Below are positions 54,107 through 63,247 of a stretch of 64,000 nt of DNA, in pieces. The position numbers and the translations under genes were made by a program. Position 1 is the stretch's first letter. Each line of letters begins with the position of its first letter. The stretch is from Gemmatimonadota bacterium (lineage in GTDB: Bacteria; Gemmatimonadota; Gemmatimonadetes; Gemmatimonadales; Gemmatimonadaceae). Location of the stretch: assembly GCA_016871855.1 (NCBI GenBank), contig VHBQ01000002.1:1-64000 (forward strand). The letters run 5' to 3'. The notes beneath the pieces were generated by a model. That model did no database searches. It saw only the letters and a program-made list of their open reading frames with translations, and had not been told where the DNA came from.

Positions 54107-55872
54107 TGCGGCGCGCCTCCGCGCAGCGCGCGGCCGACCGCATTGCGCACGATGACGTCCTTGTCGCCCTCGGCCCGCTGCAGCGCCTCACGCGAGGCCG
54201 GTGTGCCGACGCGCCCGAGCGCGACGGCGGCGCAGGCACGCAGCTCCGGGTCCTCCTTGCGTGCGAACAACCCGCCCTTCGCATTGAGGATTCCGTCAAG
54301 GAAGGCCACGCCGGCATCGCCGCACAGGGCCCCATACAACTCGAAGAAGGCGAGCCGCTCCGTGCGGTCCGCCTCCCGCAGCTCTTTCCCTTTCACCGCC
54401 GCTTCGGCGCGCGCCAGCGCGGGCCGGTATTGGCGCGCCATCAGCGTCTTCGCCGCTTGCACGCGAATGTCGCGATCCGCGTCCACCAGCGCCTTCTCCA
54501 TCGCCTGCATGGCCCCCGGCGAGGCGATGTCGCCGAGCGCGGACAGCGTCGCCATCCGCAGTTCCCGGTCGCCGTGCTCGAGCACGCGGGCCATGGCCGG
54601 CACGCCCGCGGCGGTGCGCATCGCGCCGCACCGGCGAATCGCCTCGAGCGCGACGTCGTGTGATGGATCGGCAATCAGCTTCACCAGCTCGCCCGTCGCC
54701 GACTCCGCGATGCGCGTCGCCGCGCCCTCGAGCAGCGGGCGGAGACCGACGTTCTGCGCCCGCGGGAGCCACGCGAGGAGCGTGGCGAGCGCCGTTGGGC
54801 GCAGCTGCGCGAACAGGTCGTTCAGGTCGGTCGACGTCGGAAGGCTCGGCGCGGAGTCCATCGCCTCGAGCAGCTGCTCCAGCGCCGCCGGCTCGCTCAG
54901 CCGCGCCGAAATGGATCCGAGGCGCTGCTTGGTCTCTGGCGCGACGTCGCGCGCCCGCTCGAGCGTCAGCGCCGCCTCGCGCAACAGGTAGGCCACCGCC
55001 CTGAACTGCCCCGCCGAGAGCAGGTGCAGCATGAGCGCCTCGATGTGCGACAAGACCTCGGCGCGCACCAGCGGATCGACCTGGAACTCGAAGATGTCGA
55101 GCAGCGTGTCAAGCACTGCCGTGCGAAGATCCGTGCCGTACTCGCGCGCCGTCTCCTGCCGGAGGTACTCGACTTCCTTCTCGTCGAGGAAGTAGAGCGT
55201 GGTGTCAAAATCCTCCATGCGCACGATGCCGGGGCGATCCGCCTGCGCCGCGCCCTCGCCGGCGCCGTCCGCGGCCGCCTCCTGCCTCGCCTCCTCCACC
55301 GCCGTGTAGGGCTCCTCGACGGCGCCTCCTTCCGACTTTGGCCACCGACCGGGCTCGGGGGAGCGGTCCAGCGGCGCCGACTCGTCGCTGACATCGGCAT
55401 AGCGGTACTGCAGCGTCGTGAATTCCTGCTCCCACAGCAGCGTCAGGAGGTCATCCTGATTCGGCAGCGCATGCCGAACCTTGGGAATGATGTTGAGGAA
55501 ATCGACGAGTTCCTTCTCCTCGAACCCGCGCTGCAGCGTCAACTCGCGCAGGCCATCCTTGAAGAGCGTCCACGGCAGCGAGTCCGACGCCTTGGTCGGC
55601 TCCTCGAAGACCGGCTGGCCGAACCACTCCAGCGCCGTGTCCGTGACGACGAGGCGCACGGAATCCGCCTCGGCCCAGAGCGGCTGAAAAACCGCGCGCG
55701 CCTGTTCCAGCGAGCGCACGTAGCTGGGGTTGTTGTGGTTGTTCAGGTACAGCAGGTGCGCGCGAATCGTCTTGTCGAGCTGCCGCAGCATCTCCGCAAC
55801 GAGTTGCGGAGAGCACGGTGGCTCGAGATCCTCGGGCCCCTGGTCCGGAACGGCAGCCGTGGGAACGGTCAT
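54103..55872 (-). CDS. HEAT-repeat protein linked to HD-GYP
   Basis: This 589-residue protein has a helical N-terminal region (residues ~20-170) and an acidic Ala/Glu-rich linker. HEAT repeats follow from about residue 380 onward (AGVPAMARVLEHGDRELRMATLSALGDIASPGAMQAMEKALVDADRDIRVQAAKTL). No catalytic motif was seen. It is probably a protein-interaction scaffold, cotranslated with the HD-GYP gene. Confidence 0.8.
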   Translation of the reverse strand: MTVPTAAVPDQGPEDLEPPCSPQLVAEMLRQLDKTIRAHLLYLNNHNNPSYVRSLEQARAVFQPLWAEADSVRLVVTDTALEWFGQPVFEEPTKASDSLPWTLFKDGLRELTLQRGFEEKELVDFLNIIPKVRHALPNQDDLLTLLWEQEFTTLQYRYADVSDESAPLDRSPEPGRWPKSEGGAVEEPYTAVEEARQEAAADGAGEGAAQADRPGIVRMEDFDTTLYFLDEKEVEYLRQETAREYGTDLRTAVLDTLLDIFEFQVDPLVRAEVLSHIEALMLHLLSAGQFRAVAYLLREAALTLERARDVAPETKQRLGSISARLSEPAALEQLLEAMDSAPSLPTSTDLNDLFAQLRPTALATLLAWLPRAQNVGLRPLLEGAATRIAESATGELVKLIADPSHDVALEAIRRCGAMRTAAGVPAMARVLEHGDRELRMATLSALGDIASPGAMQAMEKALVDADRDIRVQAAKTLMARQYRPALARAEAAVKGKELREADRTERLAFFELYGALCGDAGVAFLDGILNAKGGLFARKEDPELRACAAVALGRVGTPASREALQRAEGDKDVIVRNAVGRALRGGAPQ

Positions 55873-55909
55873 CCGTAGATAATACGGCTCGGACGCCTTT
55901 CCGTCACCA

Positions 55910-57115
55910 TCAAGCGCTCCCCGCCCCCGGCTCGCTCACCTGCGCCACGTCCTTGTCGCCGCGTCCACTGACGCAGAGCAGGACGGGCTCGTCGGCCGCC
56001 CAACGTCCGCGCTGCGCCGCGATCCACGCCACCGCGTGCGCCGTCTCGAGCGCCGGAATGATCCCCTCAAGCCGCCCGAGCAGCGCGAACCCCTCCAACG
56101 CCTCGGCATCCGTGACGGCCACGTACGTCGCGCGCCCCGCGTCCTTGAGATACGCATGCTCTGGGCCGACGCCCGGATAGTCGAGGCCGGCGGAGATCGA
56201 ATGCGCCGGATGCACCTGCCCGCTCGCATCCTGCAGCAGGTAGCTCAACGAGCCGTGCAGCACGCCCGGCGTGCCGCGAAGCAGGCTCGCCGAGTGCGCG
56301 CCGCTGTCGAGACCGTGGCCGGCGGCTTCCACGCCGACCAGTTCGACCTGTGCATCGTTCCGGAACGCGTGGAAGATCCCCATCGCGTTCGATCCGCCGC
56401 CGACACACGCCACCACGGCGCGCGGGAGGCGCCCGGCGCGCTCGAGCATCTGCGTGCGCGCCTCACGCCCGATGATCGCCTGGAATTCTCGCACCATCCG
56501 CGGATACGGCGCCGGTCCGACAACGGACCCGATGATGTAGTGGCTGGTTGGACAGGTGGTGACCCAGTCTCGAATGGCCTCCGTCGTTGCGTCCTTGAGC
56601 GTGCGCGTCCCAGCCGTCACCGGCACCACCGTCGCCCCCATCAGGCGCATGCGATACACGTTCAAGCGCTGGCGGCGCATGTCCTCCTCGCCCATGTACA
56701 CCACGCACTCGAGGCCCAGCCGCGCGCAGACCGTCGCCGTGGCGACGCCGTGCTGCCCCGCCCCCGTTTCCGCGATGATGCGGCGCTTCCCCATGCGGAG
56801 GGCGAGCAGCGCCTGAGCGAGGGCGTTGTTGATCTTGTGCGCGCCGGTGTGGTTGAGGTCCTCCCGTTTGAGCCAGACCGGGGCGCCAACGTGCGCCGAA
56901 AACCGCGGCGCATCGCAGAGCGCCGAGGGCCGCCCCACGTAGTGCGTCAGCATCGACGAGAGCTCGGCGTCAAACGCCGGATCGGCGAGGGCCGCCTCCA
57001 GCGCGCGCTCCAGCTCGTCCAGCGCAGGGACCAGCGTCTCCGGCACGTACCGACCGCCGAACGCCCCGAACCTCCCGTCCATTCCATCCTGCGTCACCAT
57101 CTCAGCGTCCCCCAT
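55910..57115 (-). CDS. trpB: Tryptophan synthase beta subunit
   Basis: TrpB joins indole and serine with PLP. The 401 residues show [12 protein letters not shown], the PLP lysine in [25 protein letters not shown] and the phosphate-binding [10 protein letters not shown]. The start is set at ATG 57115, giving a 14-nt overlap with trpF; an ATG five codons later is equally possible. Confidence 0.97.
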   Translation of the reverse strand: MGDAEMVTQDGMDGRFGAFGGRYVPETLVPALDELERALEAALADPAFDAELSSMLTHYVGRPSALCDAPRFSAHVGAPVWLKREDLNHTGAHKINNALAQALLALRMGKRRIIAETGAGQHGVATATVCARLGLECVVYMGEEDMRRQRLNVYRMRLMGATVVPVTAGTRTLKDATTEAIRDWVTTCPTSHYIIGSVVGPAPYPRMVREFQAIIGREARTQMLERAGRLPRAVVACVGGGSNAMGIFHAFRNDAQVELVGVEAAGHGLDSGAHSASLLRGTPGVLHGSLSYLLQDASGQVHPAHSISAGLDYPGVGPEHAYLKDAGRATYVAVTDAEALEGFALLGRLEGIIPALETAHAVAWIAAQRGRWAADEPVLLCVSGRGDKDVAQVSEPGAGSA

Positions 57116-57749
57116 GCGCCACCGCCTCAACGAAGGCGCGCATCTTCGAGTGATCCTTGATTCCCGGAGCCGACTCTACCCCAGAGGATACATCCACCAC
57201 GTCCGGCGAAACCACCCGGCATGCCATCGCGACATTCCCCGGCGTCAGCCCGCCGGCGAGCACGAGGTGCGGTGGACGGTTGGCCCGATCGAGCGCGCGC
57301 GCCAGCGCCTCCCAGTTCACGGCGACACCAGTGCCACCGAGCGCGCCGGGCACCAGGGCGTCGACGAGAACCCCGTCCACCCCCGTCGCAGCCCCGTCCG
57401 GCAGCACCGTCATGTCACCCGCGACCCGAACTACACGCCAGATCTGCCACGGGCCGCGCTGACGCAGCGACTCCACCAGCGCGCCGTCCGAGGCGCCATG
57501 CAATTGCACCACATCCAGGCGCGCTTCCGCGGCGAGCTCAGCGATCGCCCCGACGTCCTGCGCGCCGAAGACTCCAACGCGCTTCGCCACGCCGCATCCC
57601 ACCGCCGCATCGAGGACGGCCCTCGCCCGGCCAGCCGTGAGCTGTCGCGGGCCGCCAGCGAACACCGTGCCGAGAAACGCGGCGCCCAGCGCCGCTCCCT
57701 GGTGCGCATCCTCGGCGCGCGTCAGCCCGCAGAACTTGACGTCAATCAC
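57102..57749 (-). CDS. trpF: Phosphoribosylanthranilate isomerase
   Basis: TrpF isomerises PRA to CdRP in tryptophan synthesis. This 215-residue barrel starts (GTG) with [11 protein letters not shown] and includes VQLHGA and a C-terminal [10 protein letters not shown] then [18 protein letters not shown]. It overlaps trpC by 8 nt. Confidence 0.95.
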   Translation of the reverse strand: MIDVKFCGLTRAEDAHQGAALGAAFLGTVFAGGPRQLTAGRARAVLDAAVGCGVAKRVGVFGAQDVGAIAELAAEARLDVVQLHGASDGALVESLRQRGPWQIWRVVRVAGDMTVLPDGAATGVDGVLVDALVPGALGGTGVAVNWEALARALDRANRPPHLVLAGGLTPGNVAMACRVVSPDVVDVSSGVESAPGIKDHSKMRAFVEAVAHGGR

Positions 57750-58566
57750 GTCCGCTCCGCCCGACGCCGGTCAGCGCACGGACCGCGTCGGCCGCCGACG
57801 CAGCGACGGAGAGCGCAGAGCCGACGAGCACGGCATCGGCGCCGAGCGCGGCCGCCCGGCGCACGTCGTCCGCGTGCCGCACCCCGCTCTCGTACACGGC
57901 GATCCGCTCGCCCGGCACGAGCCGCAGCAGCCGCTCCGAGACCGCGTCGTCGATTTCCAAGGTCTCCAAGTTGCGGTTGTTCACGCCGATAATGGCGTTC
58001 GGCACGCCGAGTGCCAACTCCAGTTCCGCTTCGCGTCGCACTTCGATGAGTGGCTCGAGTCCCCAGGAGCGCGCGGCAGCGGCCAGGGCGAGCAGCCGCG
58101 CTGGCGGGAGCGCACGCGCTATGAGCAACACACCGCTCGCGCCGGCCGCGCGTGCTTCGATCAGCTGCACCTCATCGACCAGGAAGTCTTTGCGCAGCAG
58201 CGGTATCTCCACCGCGGCGCGCGCCGCGCGCAAGTCATCGAGTGAGCCACCGAACTCCGTCGGCTCGGTCAGCACCGACAACGCCGCGGCGCCACCTGCG
58301 GCGTACGCCGCGGCGCGCGCGCCCGCGTCGAGCGAGGCGTCGAGGACGCCCTTGCTGGGGGAGGCTCGCTTGAGTTCGGCGATCACCGTCACGTGCGGCT
58401 GGTCGAGCGCCGCCCGGAGGGACGGCGCCGGCGCCATCGCCGTTGCCTGATCCTCGAGCGCGCGCCACCTCGCCCGCGCGTCGCGCGCCCGCTCGACCGA
58501 TCGCGCGGTCAAGCGTCCGAGTGGCCCGTCAGGGGCGTTCCAAGAGGTCTGTTGCGCTTCGGCCAA
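57742..58566 (-). CDS. trpC: Indole-3-glycerol phosphate synthase
   Basis: TrpC closes the indole ring. The 274-residue protein has VIAELKRASPSKG, LTEPTEFGGSLDDL, LRKDFLVDEVQL and IIGVNNRNLETL, the IGPS motifs in order. The first gene of the trpC-trpF-trpB-HEAT-HDGYP-trpA run, it is divergent from lexA across 83 nt. No trp leader peptide or attenuator was recognised. Confidence 0.96.
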   Translation of the reverse strand: MAEAQQTSWNAPDGPLGRLTARSVERARDARARWRALEDQATAMAPAPSLRAALDQPHVTVIAELKRASPSKGVLDASLDAGARAAAYAAGGAAALSVLTEPTEFGGSLDDLRAARAAVEIPLLRKDFLVDEVQLIEARAAGASGVLLIARALPPARLLALAAAARSWGLEPLIEVRREAELELALGVPNAIIGVNNRNLETLEIDDAVSERLLRLVPGERIAVYESGVRHADDVRRAAALGADAVLVGSALSVAASAADAVRALTGVGRSGRD

Positions 58567-58649
58567 TCTTCGGCTACCGTTACTTCGGGGTTTGTTCGCT
58601 CGTCGAGATCTCAGTACTCCCGTCGCACCCTCAACTGGACACCGCCGCC

Positions 58650-59261
58650 ATGCCGCTCACCAAGCGCCAGCGCCAGATCCTCGACTACCTGCAGGGCTAT
58701 CAGGGGGCGCACGGCTACGCCCCGAGCTTCGAGGAGATCGCCGAGCAGTTCAACTATAACTCGCTGGCGACGGTGCACGAACACCTGACGAATCTTGAGC
58801 GGAAGGGCTACATCAAGCGCAGCTACAACGAAAGCCGCGCGATCGAGATCCTCCCGTCCGAGGTTTTCGCGCCGTCGGTTGAGCTGCCGCTGCTCGGCGC
58901 GGTGGCGGCGGGCACGGCCATTGAACACACCACGCCCGGCGAGACCGTCGCCGTGCCGGAGGACTTCGTGCGGCGCGGCGGGTCGCACTACGCCCTGCGC
59001 GTGCGCGGCAACTCAATGGTCGACGACCATATCGCGGATGGCGATCTCGTCGTCATCAACCAGCGACAGTCGGCGGACAACGGTGAAATGGTGATCGCGA
59101 TGCTCAACGGCCACGCGGCCACCGTCAAGCGCTACTTCCGCGAACGCGACGGCCGCATCCGCCTCCAGCCGGCGAACGAGACGCTTGCCCCGATGTATTT
59201 CGATCGGACGGACGACATCCGCATCGAGGGAGTCGTCGTCGGCGTGATGCGTCGGTACTAG
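58650..59261 (+). CDS. lexA: LexA repressor
   Basis: LexA represses SOS genes and self-cleaves when RecA is activated. The 203 residues carry an N-terminal winged helix (PSFEEIAEQFNYNSLATVHEHLTNLERKGYI). The cleavage site is Ala87-Gly88 (AVAAGTA), the catalytic Ser is 122 in GNSM, and the Lys is 160 in TVKRYF. No known LexA-box type was recognised in the 83-nt divergent spacer. A terminator follows. Confidence 0.96.
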   Translation: MPLTKRQRQILDYLQGYQGAHGYAPSFEEIAEQFNYNSLATVHEHLTNLERKGYIKRSYNESRAIEILPSEVFAPSVELPLLGAVAAGTAIEHTTPGETVAVPEDFVRRGGSHYALRVRGNSMVDDHIADGDLVVINQRQSADNGEMVIAMLNGHAATVKRYFRERDGRIRLQPANETLAPMYFDRTDDIRIEGVVVGVMRRY

Positions 59262-59290
59262 CCATCGGGCTGGCGCTCGACGCTTTCAGA

Positions 59291-59314
59291 AACGGCCGGC
59301 ACACGCCGGCCGTT
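59291..59314. terminator. Bidirectional intrinsic terminator between lexA and trpD
   Basis: A perfect 10-bp stem (AACGGCCGGC with its complement) has an ACAC loop. CTGCTTT follows on the plus strand and CTGAAAG on the minus strand. It separates the convergent genes. Confidence 0.72.
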
Positions 59315-59320
59315 CTGCTT

Positions 59321-60355
59321 TCAGCGCGGACGCCCCGCCTCGCGGCGAAGCCGCTCCAGCGCCTCCCGCCCCGCCCCGGCACGCAGTGCGTCGCGCGCGA
59401 CGCCGAGCGCCGATACGTAGTCGCTGGTCCGGCCGCTCGCATAGATGGCGGCGGCGGCGTTGAGCGCCACCGCCGCTGCGGCCCCCGCTCGACCGCGGCC
59501 GGCGATCACGTCCTCGACAATCAGCGCATTCTCAGCCGGCGCGCCGCCCGCCAGGTCCTCCACCGTCGTGGGAGGCAGACCGAGCCGCTCCGGCTCCACC
59601 ATCCACGAACGCGCTTCTCCGTCGACCAATTCCAGCACGGTGGTCGCGCCAAGCGGGGACACTTCGTCGAGGCCCGGCGCCCCGTGCACTACGAGGCTGT
59701 GCACCGTCCCCAACGCCTGCAGCGCGCCGCCGAGGAGCCCGAGTCGACGCGCGTCCGCGACGCCGATGACCTGGCGCCCCGCGCGCGCGGGGTTGGCGAG
59801 CGGACCCACGAGATTCATGATGGTCTGGATTGCCAGGTCGCGGCGCACCGGGCCCACGTGGCGCATCGCGGGGTGCATCGCCGGTGCGAACATGAACACG
59901 ATGCCGGCCCGGTCGAGCACGTCGCGCATCCGCTCCACGGGTAGGTCAATGCGCACGCCCAGCGCCTCGAGCACGTCGGCGCTTCCCGAGCGGGACGTGA
60001 ACGACCGATTGCCGTGCTTCGCCACGCGTACGCCCACGCCCGCGGCGACAAGCGCCGCGGCCGTCGAGATGTTGAACGTGGTGACCGTGCCACCGCCCGT
60101 GCCGCACGTGTCCACGAGATCGTGCGGCGCCTCGACGTCGAGCGCTTGCATCGCGCCTCGCAGCGCACCCGCGACCCCAGCGAGCTCGTCCGGCGTCTCA
60201 CCCTTGACGCGCAGGCCCATGAGGAGCGCGGCGACCTGCGCATCCGTACCCTCACCGCGCATCACGGCCCCGAACGCTTCCGCCGCTTCGTCGCGGCTCA
60301 GCGATTCGCCCGCCGCGAGGCGGCGGATGGCGGCGTGCACCGCGGCGTGTATCAC
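59321..60355 (-). CDS. trpD: Anthranilate phosphoribosyltransferase
   Basis: TrpD adds phosphoribose to anthranilate. The 344 residues show DTCGTGGGTVTTFNIST (PRPP loop), KHGNRSFTSRSGSADVLEALG and FAPAMHPAMRHVGPVRRDLAIQTIMNLVGPLANP. It starts at GTG, overlapping the GAF gene stop (GTGA). It is split from the other trp genes by lexA. Confidence 0.96.
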   Translation of the reverse strand: MIHAAVHAAIRRLAAGESLSRDEAAEAFGAVMRGEGTDAQVAALLMGLRVKGETPDELAGVAGALRGAMQALDVEAPHDLVDTCGTGGGTVTTFNISTAAALVAAGVGVRVAKHGNRSFTSRSGSADVLEALGVRIDLPVERMRDVLDRAGIVFMFAPAMHPAMRHVGPVRRDLAIQTIMNLVGPLANPARAGRQVIGVADARRLGLLGGALQALGTVHSLVVHGAPGLDEVSPLGATTVLELVDGEARSWMVEPERLGLPPTTVEDLAGGAPAENALIVEDVIAGRGRAGAAAAVALNAAAAIYASGRTSDYVSALGVARDALRAGAGREALERLRREAGRPR

Positions 60356-61647
60356 GCGATGCGATCCAGCAGGCGCTCCGGCAGACGCGCTTCGAGGGCG
60401 ATGAGCGAGATGACCAGGCCGAGGATGCGCACCCGCTCCACATCCTCCTCGACAAACAGGCCGCGCTGGGCGCGATTCGTCAGGTTCACCACGCCAACCA
60501 GCTCATCGCGGTAGACGAGGGGAAAGGAGATGAACGAACCGGTGGTCAGGTACTCGTCACGCAGCAGCGGCTGCGCCTGCTCGTCCGACGCGTCCACCAC
60601 CAGGAGCGGCTGGCGGCTCGCCGCCACGCGCCCCGCGACCCCGGAGCCCACCGTGATGCGCGAGCCGTCGCGCACGTGCGGCGCCAGTCCACGGGACGCC
60701 GCCAGATAGAGCGTGTCTGGTTCCGGCGCGCGAAGGAAGAGCGAGCAACGCATGGCGCGCATGTCGTCGCCGACGAGGGCGAGGAGACCGTCGGCGAGCT
60801 TGCGCGGATCGCCATGGTGCGACGCCTGCTCGAGCACCCGGTCCAGCAGGTACAGCGTGCGGGTGCGCTGCCGCAGCGCCTCGCCGCGCCGATGCAGCTC
60901 GATGTGCGCCTGCTCCAGCTGGCCAACCGCGGCCGTGACCTGCTGTTCAAGCGCGCGCAGTCGCGCCGCGGCGCGGCGCGTCTCCTCCGCGGCGCGCGCC
61001 GCCTCGCGCTCTTCTCGGACCTTCTGTCCCGCCCGGGCGGCCTCCGCCGCACCCTGCGCCATGTGCAGCTGCTGCTGCAAGTCGGCGAGTCGAGCGACGT
61101 ACTCGCCGTGCACCCGCTGGGTCACATCCTCGAGCGTGCGCGCCGCCTCCGCCCGCGCGTCCTGCTCGGCGAACCGCGCGTGCGCTAGGTCGAAGAGCGC
61201 GGCGAGCGCCCCCGCTCCCTCGACCGCCCGCGCGCCAAAGACGCGCCGTGGTTCCTGCAGGGCGAGCAACGCGACGAGTTCGCCGTCCACGCGGATCCCG
61301 CGCACCGCCAGTTCGGTGGGCTCCCCGAGCGGGGGCAGGTGCAGCATCCGCGCGAAGGCGTCGGCATCCTCGCCAACGTCCACGAACGTGCCGCCGGCCA
61401 CGATCCGCTCAACGACGCGCGTGGGAAACTGCGCGATCGCCACGTCGAGCGAGGACCGCACGACGCGACCGCGCTCGGTGCTCACGCACGCCACGATCAG
61501 ACGGTTGCGGGCATCCACCGGCAGGTACGACGCGCTCGCCGATCGGTCGTGCTCGGCAAGGCCTTCGCAGAACGCCACGAAAGCCGCATCCAGGTTGGGT
61601 GCGGCGGCAAGGGCGTGGGCGAGTGAAACCAGGCTGGATTCGAGCAC
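60352..61647 (-). CDS. Double GAF-type signalling protein with coiled-coil linker
   Basis: This soluble protein of about 431 residues has two GAF-like domains. The first (about 1-150) is divergent. A long charged coiled coil follows (from about 160 to 270, e.g. VREEREAARAAEETRRAAARLRALEQQV). The second GAF-like domain contains MRCSLFLRAPEPDTLYLAASRGL and GSGVAGRVAASRQPLLVVDA. It has no kinase, cyclase or EAL output. The start is uncertain: GTG at 61647 begins where the first domain begins, and the frame extends upstream into divergent DNA. Confidence 0.75.
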   Translation of the reverse strand: MLESSLVSLAHALAAAPNLDAAFVAFCEGLAEHDRSASASYLPVDARNRLIVACVSTERGRVVRSSLDVAIAQFPTRVVERIVAGGTFVDVGEDADAFARMLHLPPLGEPTELAVRGIRVDGELVALLALQEPRRVFGARAVEGAGALAALFDLAHARFAEQDARAEAARTLEDVTQRVHGEYVARLADLQQQLHMAQGAAEAARAGQKVREEREAARAAEETRRAAARLRALEQQVTAAVGQLEQAHIELHRRGEALRQRTRTLYLLDRVLEQASHHGDPRKLADGLLALVGDDMRAMRCSLFLRAPEPDTLYLAASRGLAPHVRDGSRITVGSGVAGRVAASRQPLLVVDASDEQAQPLLRDEYLTTGSFISFPLVYRDELVGVVNLTNRAQRGLFVEEDVERVRILGLVISLIALEARLPERLLDRIA

Positions 61648-61808
61648 GCGGCAGCGGGACCGGAACGAGCGGCGCAACGCGGCGCGCGGCCCGGATTGGC
61701 CGGCGCGCGTGCGTGCCGGAACGTGAGTGCTACGTCGTGCTATGTCAATCGGTTGGGCCGCGTCGGCTTTGCTTGATTGGGCCCGTGCCACCGGGTATGT
61801 TTTTCCCA

Positions 61809-62582
61809 ATGTCGGGACGCGTGCTCCAACTCGTGATTCACTACGATGGCACCGACTTCTCCGGATGGCAGGTGCAACCGGACGCGCGTACTGTACAAGG
61901 GACCCTCGAATCGGTGCTGGCGCGGCTCTGCGGCGCACCGGTTCGGGTGACCGGCGCCGGTCGCACGGACGCGGGAGTGCATGCCCGCGGTCAGGCGGCG
62001 GGCGTGGAGGTACCACCGCACTGGACGCCGGACCGGCTCAGGCATGTGCTCAACGCGCAGCTGCCCGGCGATGTCTATGTGGCGGCGGCGCACGAGATGC
62101 ACCCGGAGTTCCACGCGCGGTACAGCGCGACCAGTCGGCGGTATAGCTACACGGTGGGTGTTGACGAGACGGCCCGTTCGCCCTTCCGGCAACGCTGGGA
62201 GTGGCCCGTGCCGAAACCCATCGACAGCGACGCGCTGGCGTGGTGCGCGACCGCCCTGCTCGGGGAGCATCAGTTCTTCGGCTTTGCGGTGCGCGGTACG
62301 GCGCCAGAGAGTGACGACCATCGCTGCGAGGTGCGCCTCGCACGCTGGCGCGCGGTGCCGGGCGGCCTGGTCTTCGACGTGGAGGCCAACCGCTTCCTGC
62401 ACCACATGGTGCGCTTCCTCGTCGGCACGATGATCGAGGTCGCGACCCACCAGCGCCAGCGCGAGGAGTTCGCCGCGTTGATCGCCGCCGCATCGAACGA
62501 CGAGGTATCCCCGCCGGCTCCGGCCTGCGGGCTGTGCCTTGAACAGGTCACCTATCCGCCCGCCCTCTACCGAACCGCCTGA
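61809..62582 (+). CDS. truA: tRNA pseudouridine(38-40) synthase
   Basis: TruA converts U38-U40 of tRNA to pseudouridine. The 257 residues show IHYDGTDFSGWQVQPDARTVQGTLE and the catalytic Asp in AGRTDAGVHARGQ. The C-terminus has FLHHMVRFLVGTMIEV. ATG 61809 is chosen; an in-frame ATG 12 nt earlier is possible. It is followed by a TGATG overlap. Confidence 0.95.
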   Translation: MSGRVLQLVIHYDGTDFSGWQVQPDARTVQGTLESVLARLCGAPVRVTGAGRTDAGVHARGQAAGVEVPPHWTPDRLRHVLNAQLPGDVYVAAAHEMHPEFHARYSATSRRYSYTVGVDETARSPFRQRWEWPVPKPIDSDALAWCATALLGEHQFFGFAVRGTAPESDDHRCEVRLARWRAVPGGLVFDVEANRFLHHMVRFLVGTMIEVATHQRQREEFAALIAAASNDEVSPPAPACGLCLEQVTYPPALYRTA

Positions 62583-63247
62583 TGCGCATCTTCCTCGCTT
62601 CCGTCTCCCGCGACGACGTCCGCTGGGCGTTCGCCGCCGGGCTGATCGACGGCATCGTCGCCACCCCGGCGGTCATCGCGTCGCAGCTGCCCAACGCTGA
62701 TCCGCGCGAACTGGTGCAGGAATTGTCCGCCGCCGTTCCGCTCCCCATCATCGCGTCGGCGCGCGCCGTCAACCGCGACGAGCTCTACAAGGGCGCGCGC
62801 GAACTCACCCGCCTCGCCGAGCAGGTGATCGTTGCCGTGCCGCTGGTCGAGGACGCGCTCCCCGCGATCAAGCGCCTCAGCGCGGAGGGCGTGCGCGTCG
62901 CCGCCACCCTGGTGCACAACGCAGCGCAGGCCGCGCTCGCCGCCAAGGCCGGCGCCTCCGTGGTGACCATCGCCGTCGACGCGGCCGCGCATGTGGGCGA
63001 CGACCCGACGCTCGCCATTTCCGAGTCGCGCGTCGTCTTCGACCGCTTCGGCTTCGAGTGCGACATCATCGCCGCCGGGCCGGCGAGCGCGCGCGCCTTC
63101 ACCGACGCGATGACCGCTGGCGCCGACGGCGCCGTGCTGACCACGGACGTCCTGAAGGCCCTGCTCCAGCATCCGCTCACCGACCGCGGCTTCGACCGCT
63201 TCCTCGGCGAGATCAGCCGCCGTCCCAAGCCCCGCCGCCCGCGATGA
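62582..63247 (+). CDS. Transaldolase/fructose-6-phosphate aldolase-like protein lacking catalytic residues
   Basis: This 221-residue protein is collinear with E. coli FSA (220 residues). It has family motifs in LIDGIVATPAVIAS and LPAIKRLSAEGVRVAATLVHNAAQAALAAKAGAS. The three catalytic residues of FSA are all changed at identical numbering: Asp6 to Ala6, Asn28 to Thr28, and the Schiff-base Lys85 (VVKVP) to Ala85 (VIVAVP). It cannot form the usual imine, so it may be a non-enzymatic paralogue or use different chemistry. It is coupled to truA and htrA by 1-nt and 4-nt overlaps. Confidence 0.85.
   Translation: MRIFLASVSRDDVRWAFAAGLIDGIVATPAVIASQLPNADPRELVQELSAAVPLPIIASARAVNRDELYKGARELTRLAEQVIVAVPLVEDALPAIKRLSAEGVRVAATLVHNAAQAALAAKAGASVVTIAVDAAAHVGDDPTLAISESRVVFDRFGFECDIIAAGPASARAFTDAMTAGADGAVLTTDVLKALLQHPLTDRGFDRFLGEISRRPKPRRPR

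Noticed and set aside
51938..54991. A 1017-codon open frame on the plus strand, antisense to trpA, the HD-GYP gene and part of the HEAT gene
   Set aside because: It is composed of Arg/His/Ala/Gly-rich sequence with no domain, and is the expected shadow of high-GC genes on the other strand.
57265..57280. GGTGGACGG-like match to the heptamer inside trpF
   Set aside because: There is only about one and a half units, within conserved coding sequence; it is taken as chance.
58567..58649. LexA box or trp attenuator in the lexA-trpC spacer
   Set aside because: None of the box types I know and no leader peptide with tandem Trp codons could be found.
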